A stretch of DNA of 64,000 nucleotides, taken from Methylotenera_A sp046598525. Its GTDB lineage: Bacteria > Pseudomonadota > Gammaproteobacteria > Burkholderiales > Methylophilaceae. A model generated the notes under the pieces. It did not search any database and was not told where the DNA came from. It saw only the letters and a program-made list of their open reading frames with translations. A program made the translations under genes and the position numbers. Positions within the stretch are counted from its first letter, which is position 1; each line of letters opens with the position of its first letter. Location of the stretch: NCBI GenBank assembly GCA_046598525.1, contig JBKJIJ010000011.1:1-64000 (forward strand), given 5' to 3'. This document shows positions 53,108 through 61,291 of this stretch, piece after piece.

Positions 53108-53246
53108 AACGGCCCTTTATTTTATATATGAATAGTAGCTGATATTGATGGTATATCAAACACAAATTACTAAATGGCTAATTATTATTGGACTAATTAC
53201 TTATAAGCGACCATTATTATTTCATGACTAATAAATGACATGCAAT

Positions 53247-53272
53247 AAAAAACCCGCTTGCGCGGGTTTTTT
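53247..53272 (-). terminator. terminator of the porin gene
   Basis: AAAAAACCCGC (53247-53257) pairs with GCGGGTTTTTT (53262-53272) around TTGC. It lies 26 nt past the porin stop, with T-runs on both strands. Confidence 0.9.
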
Positions 53273-53297
53273 ATTTTAATTAAAGATAATTTTTTAA

Positions 53298-54755
53298 TTA
53301 AAAGTTGTATTGCACTTGAACACGCAATGCATCTGTACTGAAGTTTTCATAATCTTCTCTTGCTGGCAAGTTATTTGTTGTACTTGCAGCGTTTCTTGCG
53401 CCTGTAACTAAGTTTGTACGATTCATACGATGGTAAACCGCTGCAATCTCAACTTCTGGCGCAATTTGCCATTCCACACCCAATTCCCAATCATGCACTT
53501 CATTTTTAGGCGAGTTAGTTTCGGCTTTATTGTAACCATCAAAATATTGATATTTAACAAATGGAATTACAGTACCGTTCGTATCAAAAAACTTCACGTT
53601 ATCAAATTTGTACATGGCTTGAATATAACCACCATTTAAGTTTTGCTCTTCAATGCGGTTGCTAGCAATATCCAAGCCTGGTGTATGACCCCAGTTCCAT
53701 TCGGCCTGAATACCAAATGGTTGCGGATACATCATAAAGCTAATACCAACGCGTTCATCTGCAATACCGTTACGATTTGAAAGTGGAACACCACTCCCTA
53801 ATGTTGGTGTTGCTGAAACTAAGTTACCAGTTGCATTACGTCTGCTGTAAGCACCTGTTGTAGAGATGTAATCACCTTTGTACGCTTGAATACCTGCTTC
53901 GTAAATTTGACCACTTGTAGTTTTCCATGGATAGGTAAAGCGCGAAACCACATGATAATTGTCATTTTGGTCACGTGCATTGGCACCTTGACCGTTATAA
54001 GCACCAAGCGCAAACATACCGTAGTTGCCAGAATGTTTTAAGCCAGCCTTATTGATTTCTTCAAACAACTCTTGAGTGGCTTTAGGTGTGTAGTAATAAA
54101 AAGCGCCTAGATCACGCTCATCACGAACAGCTGAGTTCAATGCGTCAACGCGATCAAGCGCTAAACGATTTGATGATGACTGTAAGTTTTCAAAACCGTA
54201 AGGCACTTTTGATTGACCAACACGAACGCGGTGTACGCGCTCTTTATCGATGTAAATATCACCATAAGCATCACGCAATTGCGCAAAATTTCCTGATCCG
54301 CTTGCGTTTGAGTTGGTTGTACCACCAACAGAACTCGCAAAATCTGGCTGAATGTAATAACTTAAATGATCACCATAATCACCAAATACAATGATACGTG
54401 CACGGCGAATTAAAAAGTTTTTATCAGCATCACCTAATGATTTGTCATCGCCCACAGAGCGGTCAGACCATAAGTTAATACCTTCATCACCACCTAACAT
54501 TGTAGTGTTGCGCACCTGCACATAACCACGGAATTTCACAGCATTAGTAGAAAATTTCTTTTCTTTTTTCTTTTGTACATCTACTTCATCTGTACGGCCA
54601 CGCGTAATTAGCGCGCCTTCCTCTTCTGTTAACACGCCTTTACTAATCAGCGCGTTTACAATATCGGTTGTGCTATCGGCCATTGCCGTTAGGCCAGTTG
54701 CCAGCAACAGCGTACCTGCTACTGCAACCACTGTTTGACGTAATTTAAAGCTCAT
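53298..54755 (-). CDS. phosphate-selective porin (OprP/OprO family)
   Basis: A 485-residue outer-membrane porin with a signal peptide (cleavage probably after TAMA, near residue 26). A short N-terminal segment has ALISKGVLTEEEG; repeated amphipathic strands follow, ending in a C-terminal aromatic residue (VQVQYNF). FLIRRARIIVFGDYGDHLSYYIQPDF and RVRVGQSKVPYGFENLQSS are typical OprP/O blocks. An AAGGAA site precedes the ATG at 54755. Three direct repeats of a Pho-box type lie at 54824-54852, so PhoB-dependent induction during phosphate starvation is likely. Substrate (phosphate or polyphosphate) is inferred from family and context. Confidence 0.9.
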   Translation of the reverse strand: MSFKLRQTVVAVAGTLLLATGLTAMADSTTDIVNALISKGVLTEEEGALITRGRTDEVDVQKKKEKKFSTNAVKFRGYVQVRNTTMLGGDEGINLWSDRSVGDDKSLGDADKNFLIRRARIIVFGDYGDHLSYYIQPDFASSVGGTTNSNASGSGNFAQLRDAYGDIYIDKERVHRVRVGQSKVPYGFENLQSSSNRLALDRVDALNSAVRDERDLGAFYYYTPKATQELFEEINKAGLKHSGNYGMFALGAYNGQGANARDQNDNYHVVSRFTYPWKTTSGQIYEAGIQAYKGDYISTTGAYSRRNATGNLVSATPTLGSGVPLSNRNGIADERVGISFMMYPQPFGIQAEWNWGHTPGLDIASNRIEEQNLNGGYIQAMYKFDNVKFFDTNGTVIPFVKYQYFDGYNKAETNSPKNEVHDWELGVEWQIAPEVEIAAVYHRMNRTNLVTGARNAASTTNNLPAREDYENFSTDALRVQVQYNF

Positions 54756-54823
54756 CAAAATTTCCTTGTTAAAAAGTAGTTAAAAATTATTACAATTTGA
54801 TGGGGTGAATTTTGATGTTTCTG

Positions 54824-54852
54824 TGTGACAGTTTGATGACAAAATAGTGACA
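54824..54852 (-). promoter_or_regulatory. Pho box upstream of the porin gene
   Basis: On the minus strand three 7-bp repeats, TGTCACT, TGTCATC and TGTCACA, begin at 54852, 54841 and 54830, each 11 bp apart with AT-rich 4-bp spacers. This is the PhoB-binding pattern. No convincing -10 follows. Confidence 0.8.
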
Positions 54853-54904
54853 TGTGACTAGTCTGGGAACTTTTATTTAATAATTGTTGTATACATACCA
54901 CAAA

Positions 54905-54940
54905 TAAAAACGCCCGCTTTGTGGCTAAAGCGGGCGTTAA
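54905..54940 (-). terminator. terminator of the prfB-lysS operon
   Basis: A perfect 12-bp stem (AACGCCCGCTTT, 54909-54920, with 54927-54938) has a 6-nt loop and a T-run on the minus strand. It lies about 35 nt past the lysS stop. Confidence 0.9.
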
Positions 54941-54975
54941 ATTTTAAAACAAAAAAGCCTTACAAGTGGCGCGAA

Positions 54976-56505
54976 TTATGCCTCTGGGCGCATATGCGGG
55001 AACAGAATCACATCGCGAATACTGGGCGAGTCCGTTATCAGCATCACCAAACGATCAATGCCAATACCACAACCACCTGCTGGCGGCATGCCATATTCTA
55101 GCGCGCGAATAAAATCCGCATCGTAATACATCGCCTCTGCATCGCCCGCTTCTTTGGCTTTCATTTGCGCTTGAAAACGTGCCGCTTGGTCTTCGGCATC
55201 GTTTAACTCACTAAAGCCATTGGCCATTTCGCGACCTGTAATAAATAGCTCAAACCGCTCTGTAATTTCGGGATTTTTATCCGATGCGCGCGCCAAAGGT
55301 GACACCTCAACTGGGTAATCAATAATATAAGTGGGCTGCCACAATTGGCTTTCGGCGGTTTCTTCAAACAGCGCTAACTGCAATGCGCCCAAACCTGCAT
55401 GGTCAAATGGCTTTGTGCCATGCTTTAAAATCTCAGCACGCAAAAATGCGGCATCATTTAATTGTTCTAATGTGTATTGCGGCGCATATTTTTGAATCGC
55501 GCCCACAATTGTTAAGCGCTCAAACGGTTTGCTTAAATCCACCTCTTTGCCGTCATAACTTAACACCGCCGTGCCGCGCGCGGCAATAGCAGCGGCGCGA
55601 ATACAATCCTCAGTAAACGTCATTAGCCAGTTGTAATCGGTATAAGCCGCATAATATTCCATCATGGTAAATTCTGGATTATGGCGAACGCTTAAACCTT
55701 CGTTTCTAAAGTTGCGGTTAATCTCAAAAACGCGCTCAAAACCGCCCACCACCAAACGTTTTAAATACAGCTCTGGCGCAATACGCATAAACATTTGCAT
55801 ATATAGCGCATTGTGATGCGTGATAAACGGCTTGGCCGATGCGCCACCCGGAATGGGGTGCAACATTGGCGTTTCCACTTCTAAAAATTCGTTTTGAATC
55901 ATAAAGTTGCGAATAGCCGAAACCACTTTGCTGCGCGCAATAAAGGTGGCGCGCGTTTCTTCACTGGTAATCAAATCTACATAGCGTTGGCGATATTTCA
56001 CTTCTTGATCTTGCAAGCCGTGAAATTTTTCTGGCAACGGGCGCAATGATTTGGTTAATAAGCGTAACTCCGTCACATGAATCGATAATTCACCTGTGCG
56101 CGTTTTAAACAAACGGCCTGTGGCGCCTAAAAAATCGCCCATATCCCAATGTTTAAAGCTTTCGTAAACGGCTTCGCCCACTTCATCGCGCGCAACATAC
56201 AATTGAATACGACCACTGGCATTGGCACCGCTGGCATCTTGAATAGTGGCAAAGCTGGCTTTACCCATCACGCGTTTTAGCATCATGCGGCCAGCCAACG
56301 TGGCTGAAATCGCCTGCGGATCTAACGTTTCTTTATCGAACTCACCATATTGTTGATGCAACGCATCGGCCTTATGCAACGGCTTAAAATCATTTGGAAA
56401 AGCCACGCCATTAGTCGCCACTCGCAAAGCCTTAAGCTTCTCGCGGCGCTCTGCAATTACGTGGTTTTCATCAACAGCTACTATTTCATTGTTTACTTCG
56501 TTCAT
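54976..56505 (-). CDS. lysS: lysyl-tRNA synthetase, class II
   Basis: A 509-residue class IIb synthetase. The N-terminal OB-fold anticodon-binding domain (KRVMGKASFATIQDASG) is followed by motif 1, motif 2 (FEINRNFRNEGLSVRHNPEFTMMEYY) and motif 3 (GCGIGIDRLVMLITD). Genomes of this group often have prfB directly upstream; here a toxin-antitoxin pair separates them on the same strand. The gene ends in a strong terminator. Confidence 0.98.
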   Translation of the reverse strand: MNEVNNEIVAVDENHVIAERREKLKALRVATNGVAFPNDFKPLHKADALHQQYGEFDKETLDPQAISATLAGRMMLKRVMGKASFATIQDASGANASGRIQLYVARDEVGEAVYESFKHWDMGDFLGATGRLFKTRTGELSIHVTELRLLTKSLRPLPEKFHGLQDQEVKYRQRYVDLITSEETRATFIARSKVVSAIRNFMIQNEFLEVETPMLHPIPGGASAKPFITHHNALYMQMFMRIAPELYLKRLVVGGFERVFEINRNFRNEGLSVRHNPEFTMMEYYAAYTDYNWLMTFTEDCIRAAAIAARGTAVLSYDGKEVDLSKPFERLTIVGAIQKYAPQYTLEQLNDAAFLRAEILKHGTKPFDHAGLGALQLALFEETAESQLWQPTYIIDYPVEVSPLARASDKNPEITERFELFITGREMANGFSELNDAEDQAARFQAQMKAKEAGDAEAMYYDADFIRALEYGMPPAGGCGIGIDRLVMLITDSPSIRDVILFPHMRPEA

Positions 56506-56553
56506 ATCCGTCTCTTAATAGTTACTAAACTTTATATCTACTGTAGCTTTAAA

Positions 56554-56820
56554 TTAATCGTAAATATTTTTACGATGACCAATTGTGATGGCGACTATCA
56601 ATAATTCCGTATCGTGAATTTCGCAAACAATTCGGTAATCGGCAACTCTGTAACGCCAAAGGCCTTGTTTGTCGCCTACCAACGCTTTGCCGCGATTGCG
56701 CGGGTTATCCAAATTACTTATTTCGTCTTGTAGATAATCCAAAATGGTTAACTGCCAGCGCTTATCTAACTTTTTTAGCTCGTGTTTAGCTGTGTCTAAA
56801 AATTCAATTTTCCAAACCAT
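56554..56820 (-). CDS. RelE/ParE-family toxin
   Basis: An 88-residue protein of the RelE fold: MVWKIEFLDTAKHELKKLDKRWQLTILDYLQDEI, then the conserved KALVGDKQGLWRYRVADYRIVCEI and a C-terminal VAITIGHRKNIYD. RelE toxins cleave ribosome-bound mRNA; the basic and aromatic residues of the C-terminal region (GHRKNIY) are compatible. It starts 15 nt after the antitoxin stop and lies 48 nt upstream of lysS, inside a housekeeping operon. Confidence 0.92.
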   Translation of the reverse strand: MVWKIEFLDTAKHELKKLDKRWQLTILDYLQDEISNLDNPRNRGKALVGDKQGLWRYRVADYRIVCEIHDTELLIVAITIGHRKNIYD

Positions 56821-56835
56821 GAATTCGCCAAGCTC

Positions 56836-57048
56836 TTAGCGCAGTAAACCAAGTTCAGCTCTTACATCGGCTAAACTTGTGCGCGGCTCTTGCCTTTCTA
56901 AGGCAGCAATTGCACGCAGGTAATCGGCACGGTCCAATAGATATTCGGATAAGGCTTCTTTAACGTAATAACTTTTACTGCGACCAGTTTCTAATGCAAG
57001 CTTGGTTAATTCGGCTTCAACGCTGGGTTCTAATCTCACTGCAAGCAT
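56836..57048 (-). CDS. ribbon-helix-helix antitoxin (RelB/DUF6290-like)
   Basis: A 70-residue protein with an N-terminal ribbon-helix-helix: MLAVRLEPSVEAELTKLALETGRSKSYYVKEALSEYL, then an acidic tail ending SLADVRAELGLLR that probably wraps the toxin. The ATG at 57048 has AAGGAG 7 nt upstream, so it is chosen over an in-frame start at 57066. It is the first gene of the pair and is likely to autoregulate. It lies 77 nt after prfB. Confidence 0.92.
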   Translation of the reverse strand: MLAVRLEPSVEAELTKLALETGRSKSYYVKEALSEYLLDRADYLRAIAALERQEPRTSLADVRAELGLLR

Positions 57049-57125
57049 GATATAACTCCTTAACACATCAAAATGTATGACAAGTATAACATGCTGAAAT
57101 TCAAACTTATACTGGCAAAGCTAGC

Positions 57126-58230
57126 TTAAACGCCCTGCTTCAAACTCACTTGTATAAATGGGTCAAGGTCGCCATCTAGCACGCCTTGCGTATTGCCAAT
57201 TTCAACATTGGTGCGTAAATCTTTAATTCTTCCTTGGTCTAGGACATAACTTCTAATTTGATGGCCCCAGCCGATATCAGTTTTGGCATCTTCTAAGGCT
57301 TGTTTGTCGGCGTTGCGCTTATTTAGTTCTAAATTATAAAGCGCGCCTTTTAACATATTCATGGCTTCTTCGCGGTTGCGGTGTTGGCTTCTGTCATTTT
57401 GGCATTGCACTACTACATTGGTGGGTAAATGCGTAATGCGCACGGCTGAATCGGTTTTGTTAATATGCTGGCCGCCTGCGCCACTGGCGCGGTAGGTATC
57501 AATGCGTAAATCGGCAGGATTAATATCAATCTCAATGCTGTCGTCTACTTCTGGGAAAATCTGCACGCTGGCAAAACTGGTGTGGCGTTTGGCGTTGCTG
57601 TCGAATGGCGATTTTCGTACTAAGCGGTGCACACCATTTTCAGTGCGCAACGTACCATACGCATAATCGCCAGTGATTTTAATAGACGCGCCTTTAATGC
57701 CCGCCACATCGCCATCGGATAATTCCAGCACTTCTACTTTAAAACCTTTGCGCTCGGCGTAGCGCAAATACATGCGCAACAGCATATTGCACCAGTCTTG
57801 CGCCTCTGTGCCGCCACTGCCCGATTGAAACTCAATAAAGCAATTATTGGCGTCTAATTCGCCCGAAAACATGCGCCTAAATTCCATGGCGGCAATTTGC
57901 GTTTCAATGCTTTGCGTGTCTGAATCTACACTTAATAAGGTGTCGTCATCATTTTCTTCACGCGCCATATCAAATAGCTCTTGGCTATCTTTTAAGCCGT
58001 TTTCAAGGTTTTGCAGGTTGTGCACCACCAGCTCAAGCATGCGTTTTTCTTTGCCTAATTCTTGCGCTTTTTTGGCGTTATCCCATACTTTTGGGTCTTC
58101 TAATAAGCCATTAACTTCTTCTAGCTTTTGCGACTTATTTTCAAAGTCAAAGATACCCCCGAAGGGCAAGGTGGCGCGCGCTTAAATCGCTTAAACGGTT
58201 GGCAATAATATTGAGTTGTTCGGCTTCCAT
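57126..58230 (-). CDS. prfB: peptide chain release factor 2 (programmed +1 frameshift)
   Basis: RF2 recognises UGA and UAA stop codons. The gene starts at ATG 58230 (MEAEQLNIIANRLSDL) and after 27 codons reaches CTT-TGA-C. A +1 shift there joins the 340-codon second frame (DFENKSQKLEEVNG...), giving about 367 residues, close to E. coli 365. The SPF tripeptide (RKSPFDSNAKRHTSF) and the GGQ motif (ASGAGGQHINKTDSAV) are intact. Low RF2 favours frameshifting and high RF2 favours termination, which gives autoregulation. The toxin-antitoxin pair and lysS follow. Confidence 0.97.
58146..58160 (-). promoter_or_regulatory. RF2 programmed +1 frameshift site
   Basis: The minus strand reads GGGGG-TAT-CTT-TGA-C. 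The G-run (58160-58156) is the internal Shine-Dalgarno-like stimulator, 3 nt before the CTT slip codon. The in-frame TGA is at 58149-58147, and translation resumes at GAC (58148-58146). Confidence 0.95.
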
Positions 58231-58308
58231 ATTGGCTGGCTAATGACTTAAAAAAATAGCATTATACAGCAAAGGCTTACGCCTTAATGTGGCGCTTTTT
58301 TGTGCGTA

Positions 58309-58722
58309 TTAGGCGGTTGGTGGGTTAACGATTTCGCCATCCTCTTTGGTGAATTGGCCAAAGTTTGGATTATCTAAAAGATCTAAAACCAGCTCTGAAG
58401 GGCGGCATAATTTAGCGCCTTTGGCTGTCACCACAATGGGCCGATTAATCAAAATTGGGTGTTCTAACATCGCATCCAGCAAAACGCTATCGCCTAATGT
58501 TAAATCGGCCAAACCTAAATCATCATAAGGCGTGCCTTTTTCGCGCAATAAATCGCGCGGGGTAATGCCTATTTGAGTGATTAACTCAATCAATTTTTCA
58601 CGGTTTGGTGGCGTTTTTAAATACTCAATTACTTCTGGCTCAACGCCGCTGGCGCGAATCATGGCCAATGTATTGCGCGATGTGCCGCAGGCGGGGTTGT
58701 GATAAATGGTGGCCTTACTCAT
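58309..58722 (-). CDS. arsC: arsenate reductase (glutaredoxin-dependent type)
   Basis: A 137-residue thioredoxin-fold ArsC of the R773 class. The catalytic cysteine is Cys12 (YHNPACGTSRNTL), and the arginines of the active site lie in the LREKGTPYDDL and INRPIVVTAKGAKLCRP blocks. It reduces arsenate to arsenite using glutathione/glutaredoxin. The ATG at 58722 matches the family; an upstream in-frame TTG is less likely. The exporter gene ACR3 lies 26 nt upstream on the same strand, so the two form an operon. Confidence 0.94.
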   Translation of the reverse strand: MSKATIYHNPACGTSRNTLAMIRASGVEPEVIEYLKTPPNREKLIELITQIGITPRDLLREKGTPYDDLGLADLTLGDSVLLDAMLEHPILINRPIVVTAKGAKLCRPSELVLDLLDNPNFGQFTKEDGEIVNPPTA

Positions 58723-58748
58723 ATTTTCTTTCAAAAAATAGTTAATTA

Positions 58749-59846
58749 TTAGCCAGCTTCATACCAGTTTTTGCTGCGATTCACAATTGCAACCACTGAT
58801 AGCATAACAGGCACTTCAATCAACACACCAACTACTGTAGCTAGCGCCGCGCCTGAATTAAAGCCGAATAGCGCAATTGCGGTAGCAACGGCTAGCTCAA
58901 AAAAATTAGATGCGCCAATTAATGCCGACGGGCCTGCTACGCAATGCGCCACTTTGAATTTTTTGTTGAGCCAATAAGCCAGCATAGAATTGAAATACAC
59001 TTGAATGGTGATTGGCACAGCCAGCAAGGCAATAATGATGGGTTGCGCCAATATTTGCTGGCCTTGAAACGCAAACAGCAAAACTAGCGTGATTAATAAT
59101 GCGGATGTAGAAACGGGTTGGATGCGATTAAGCAGAGTATCCAAAGCTTGCTGACTTTTTAATAGCAACATTTTGCGCAGTATTTGGCTAATGACCACAG
59201 GCACAATAATAAACAAAAAGACTGACAAAAATAAAGTAGCCCAAGGCACGGTAATACTGGAAATGCCCAACAAAAACGCCACCAATGGCGCAAAAGCAAA
59301 CAACATAATGGCGTCATTAATCGCTACTTGCGAAAGCGTAAATTTGGGCTCACCGCCGCACAACCCGCTCCACACAAACACCATGGCAGTGCAAGGCGCT
59401 GCGGCTAGCAAAATAAGCCCTGCAATATAGCTATCAATCTGGTCAATTGGCAGCAAGTCCGCAAACAGATGGCGTATAAAAATCCAAGCTAAAAGCGCCA
59501 TTGAAAAAGGCTTAACTACCCAATTAATAAATAGCGTGATGCCAATACCTTTGCTGTGGGTTAGCACCTCTTTCATGGCGCTAAAATCAACTTTTAAGAG
59601 CATGGGGATAATCATTAGCCAGATTAAAACCGCAATCGGCATATTAACTTCAGCGATTTTTAGACTACCAATTGCTTGAAAAAAGCTGGGGAAATATTCA
59701 CCTAAAGCAATGCCCACCACAATGCAGCCAAGCACCCACCACGTTAGGGTTTTTTCAAAAAAACCAATTTGATAAGGATTAACTTTAGGCGAATTGCTTG
59801 CGTTATTTGGTGGCTGGGCTTTTTTAAACATATTACATTTAAACAT
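58749..59846 (-). CDS. ACR3-family arsenite efflux permease
   Basis: A 365-residue inner-membrane protein with about ten membrane segments. Family marks include the conserved cysteine in LILLAAAPCTAMVFVWS, the KVDFSAMKEV region and the C-terminal ALIGASNFFELAVATAIALFG. It exports arsenite made by ArsC. A perfect 15-bp duplication (59823-59852) creates two in-frame starts, ATG 59846 and ATG 59831. No arsR is adjacent. The gene is divergent from pstS. Confidence 0.94.
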   Translation of the reverse strand: MFKCNMFKKAQPPNNASNSPKVNPYQIGFFEKTLTWWVLGCIVVGIALGEYFPSFFQAIGSLKIAEVNMPIAVLIWLMIIPMLLKVDFSAMKEVLTHSKGIGITLFINWVVKPFSMALLAWIFIRHLFADLLPIDQIDSYIAGLILLAAAPCTAMVFVWSGLCGGEPKFTLSQVAINDAIMLFAFAPLVAFLLGISSITVPWATLFLSVFLFIIVPVVISQILRKMLLLKSQQALDTLLNRIQPVSTSALLITLVLLFAFQGQQILAQPIIIALLAVPITIQVYFNSMLAYWLNKKFKVAHCVAGPSALIGASNFFELAVATAIALFGFNSGAALATVVGVLIEVPVMLSVVAIVNRSKNWYEAG

Positions 59847-59852
59847 ATTACA
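59823..59852 (-). repeat. 15-bp tandem duplication spanning the ACR3 start codon
   Basis: TGTAATATGTTTAAA occurs twice in direct contact on the minus strand (59852-59838 and 59837-59823). Each copy has an ATG, and the copies are in frame, adding five residues (MFKCN). Confidence 0.9.
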
Positions 59853-59951
59853 GATTCTTTCTTATCTAATTTAAATCATGTGTTTTTTAAGAATAAAGTA
59901 CTTTATAGCAACACATAAGCGATTAATATGACATTTTAAAAAATGACTTTT

Positions 59952-59982
59952 TGTCACACTACTGTCACAAAAGTGTTATAAA
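59952..59982 (+). promoter_or_regulatory. Pho box and -10 of pstS
   Basis: TGTCACA-CTAC-TGTCACA (59952-59969) is an exact 11-bp-period direct repeat, and a third, weaker repeat TGTTATA follows 11 bp on (59974). A -10-like TATAAA is at 59977-59982. This matches PhoB-activated pst promoters. Confidence 0.88.
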
Positions 59983-60068
59983 TTATTCACAGATTTACGT
60001 AGGCGAGCTTCACAAACCAACGTTAGTATAGCTGCACTACACTTGTTGTTTATTTTATGGAGATTTAC

Positions 60069-61067
60069 ATGCAAACTAAGTTTGTAAAAATATTAAGCAT
60101 AACGGCTGCATTAGCAGCAATCTTTACCGCACCACACACAATGGCTGCCGAAAAAATCATCAAAATTGATGGTTCAAGCACGGTTTACCCAATTACTGAA
60201 GCGGTTGCTGAAGAATATCAAATTGCCACTAAAGTGAAAGTGACTGTTGGTATTTCTGGTACTGGCGGCGGCTTTAAAAAATTCTGTCGCGGCGAAACAG
60301 ATGTACAAAATGCATCACGCCCAATCTTGAAAAAAGAGATGGACGCTTGTAAAGAAGCCGGTATTCAGTACATTGAATTGCCAGTGGCTTACGATGGTTT
60401 GACAGTTGTTGTAAACAAAAACAATGATTTTGTGAAAAGCTTAACCGTTGAAGAATTGAAAAAAATGTGGGAGCCATCAGCCCAAGGTAAAGTTAAAACT
60501 TGGAAACAAGTTAACCCTGCTTACCCAGATACACCGTTAAAATTGTTTGGCGCTGGTTCAGATTCTGGTACGTTTGATTACTTTACTGAAGCCGTTGTTG
60601 GTAAAGCTAAATCTAGCCGTGGCGATTACACTGCATCTGAAGATGACAACGTTTTAGTACAAGGCGTGCAATCGGACAAAGGCGGTTTAGGTTATTTTGG
60701 TTTTGCTTACTTTGAAGAAAACCAAGACAAATTAAGAGCAGTGCCAATTGTAGCTAAAAAAGGCGCGGCAGCTGTAATGCCAACCTATGAAAGCGTTAAA
60801 AACGGTACGTATCAGCCATTAGCGCGTCCATTGTTTATTTATGTAAATGCTACATCTGCCGCGTTTAAACCAGAAGTTAAAGCCTTTATTAACTTCTATT
60901 TAGACAACGCGCCAACATTGGTTAAAGAAGTGAAATATATTCCTTTACCAGCCAATGAATATGCGGCTGTAACTAAACACTGGAAAGCATTAAAACCAGG
61001 TACTGGCTTTGATGGCACACCAGAAGTTGGTGTAAAAATTGAAGAGTTATTAGCACGTATTAAGTAA
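60069..61067 (+). CDS. pstS: phosphate-binding periplasmic protein PstS
   Basis: A 332-residue periplasmic binding protein. The ATG at 60069 has GGAGA about 5-6 nt upstream, better than the ATG at 60057. The signal peptide ends at TMAA (about residue 26). Phosphate-contact motifs are KIDGSSTVYPITEAVAE, GISGTGGGFKKFCRGETDVQNASRP and FGAGSDSGTFDYFTE. It feeds phosphate to PstCAB. It has its own Pho box and is followed by a terminator, so it can be expressed in excess of the transporter. Confidence 0.97.
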   Translation: MQTKFVKILSITAALAAIFTAPHTMAAEKIIKIDGSSTVYPITEAVAEEYQIATKVKVTVGISGTGGGFKKFCRGETDVQNASRPILKKEMDACKEAGIQYIELPVAYDGLTVVVNKNNDFVKSLTVEELKKMWEPSAQGKVKTWKQVNPAYPDTPLKLFGAGSDSGTFDYFTEAVVGKAKSSRGDYTASEDDNVLVQGVQSDKGGLGYFGFAYFEENQDKLRAVPIVAKKGAAAVMPTYESVKNGTYQPLARPLFIYVNATSAAFKPEVKAFINFYLDNAPTLVKEVKYIPLPANEYAAVTKHWKALKPGTGFDGTPEVGVKIEELLARIK

Positions 61068-61122
61068 TTGCTTTAAGACTTATTTTTTAAAGTCTTAAAT
61101 TCAAAGTTTTACATTTGAAATA

Positions 61123-61155
61123 TTAAAAAAGACGGCTAAATGCCGTCTTTTTTAT
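61123..61155 (+). terminator. terminator after pstS
   Basis: A perfect 12-bp stem, AAAAAAGACGGC (61125-61136) with 61142-61153, has a TAAAT loop and a T-run. It separates pstS from pstC. Confidence 0.9.
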
Positions 61156-61215
61156 TTCCTCAAACTAGCCACCCAATCAGGCTAATTGCCTTTAGCACTC
61201 TATTACAAATGTAAA

Positions 61216-61249
61216 TTGTCTTATATTTGTCACATTAATTCATTACAAT
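61216..61249 (+). promoter_or_regulatory. Pho box and -10 of pstCAB
   Basis: TTGTCTT-ATAT-TTGTCAC (61216-61233) is a direct repeat with 11-bp period. TACAAT (61244-61249) lies 10 bp further on as the -10. It gives pstCAB a separate PhoB-controlled promoter. Confidence 0.8.
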
Positions 61250-61291
61250 GCATACATAAATACAAAGACACTTTTATAAAGCACATAGACA

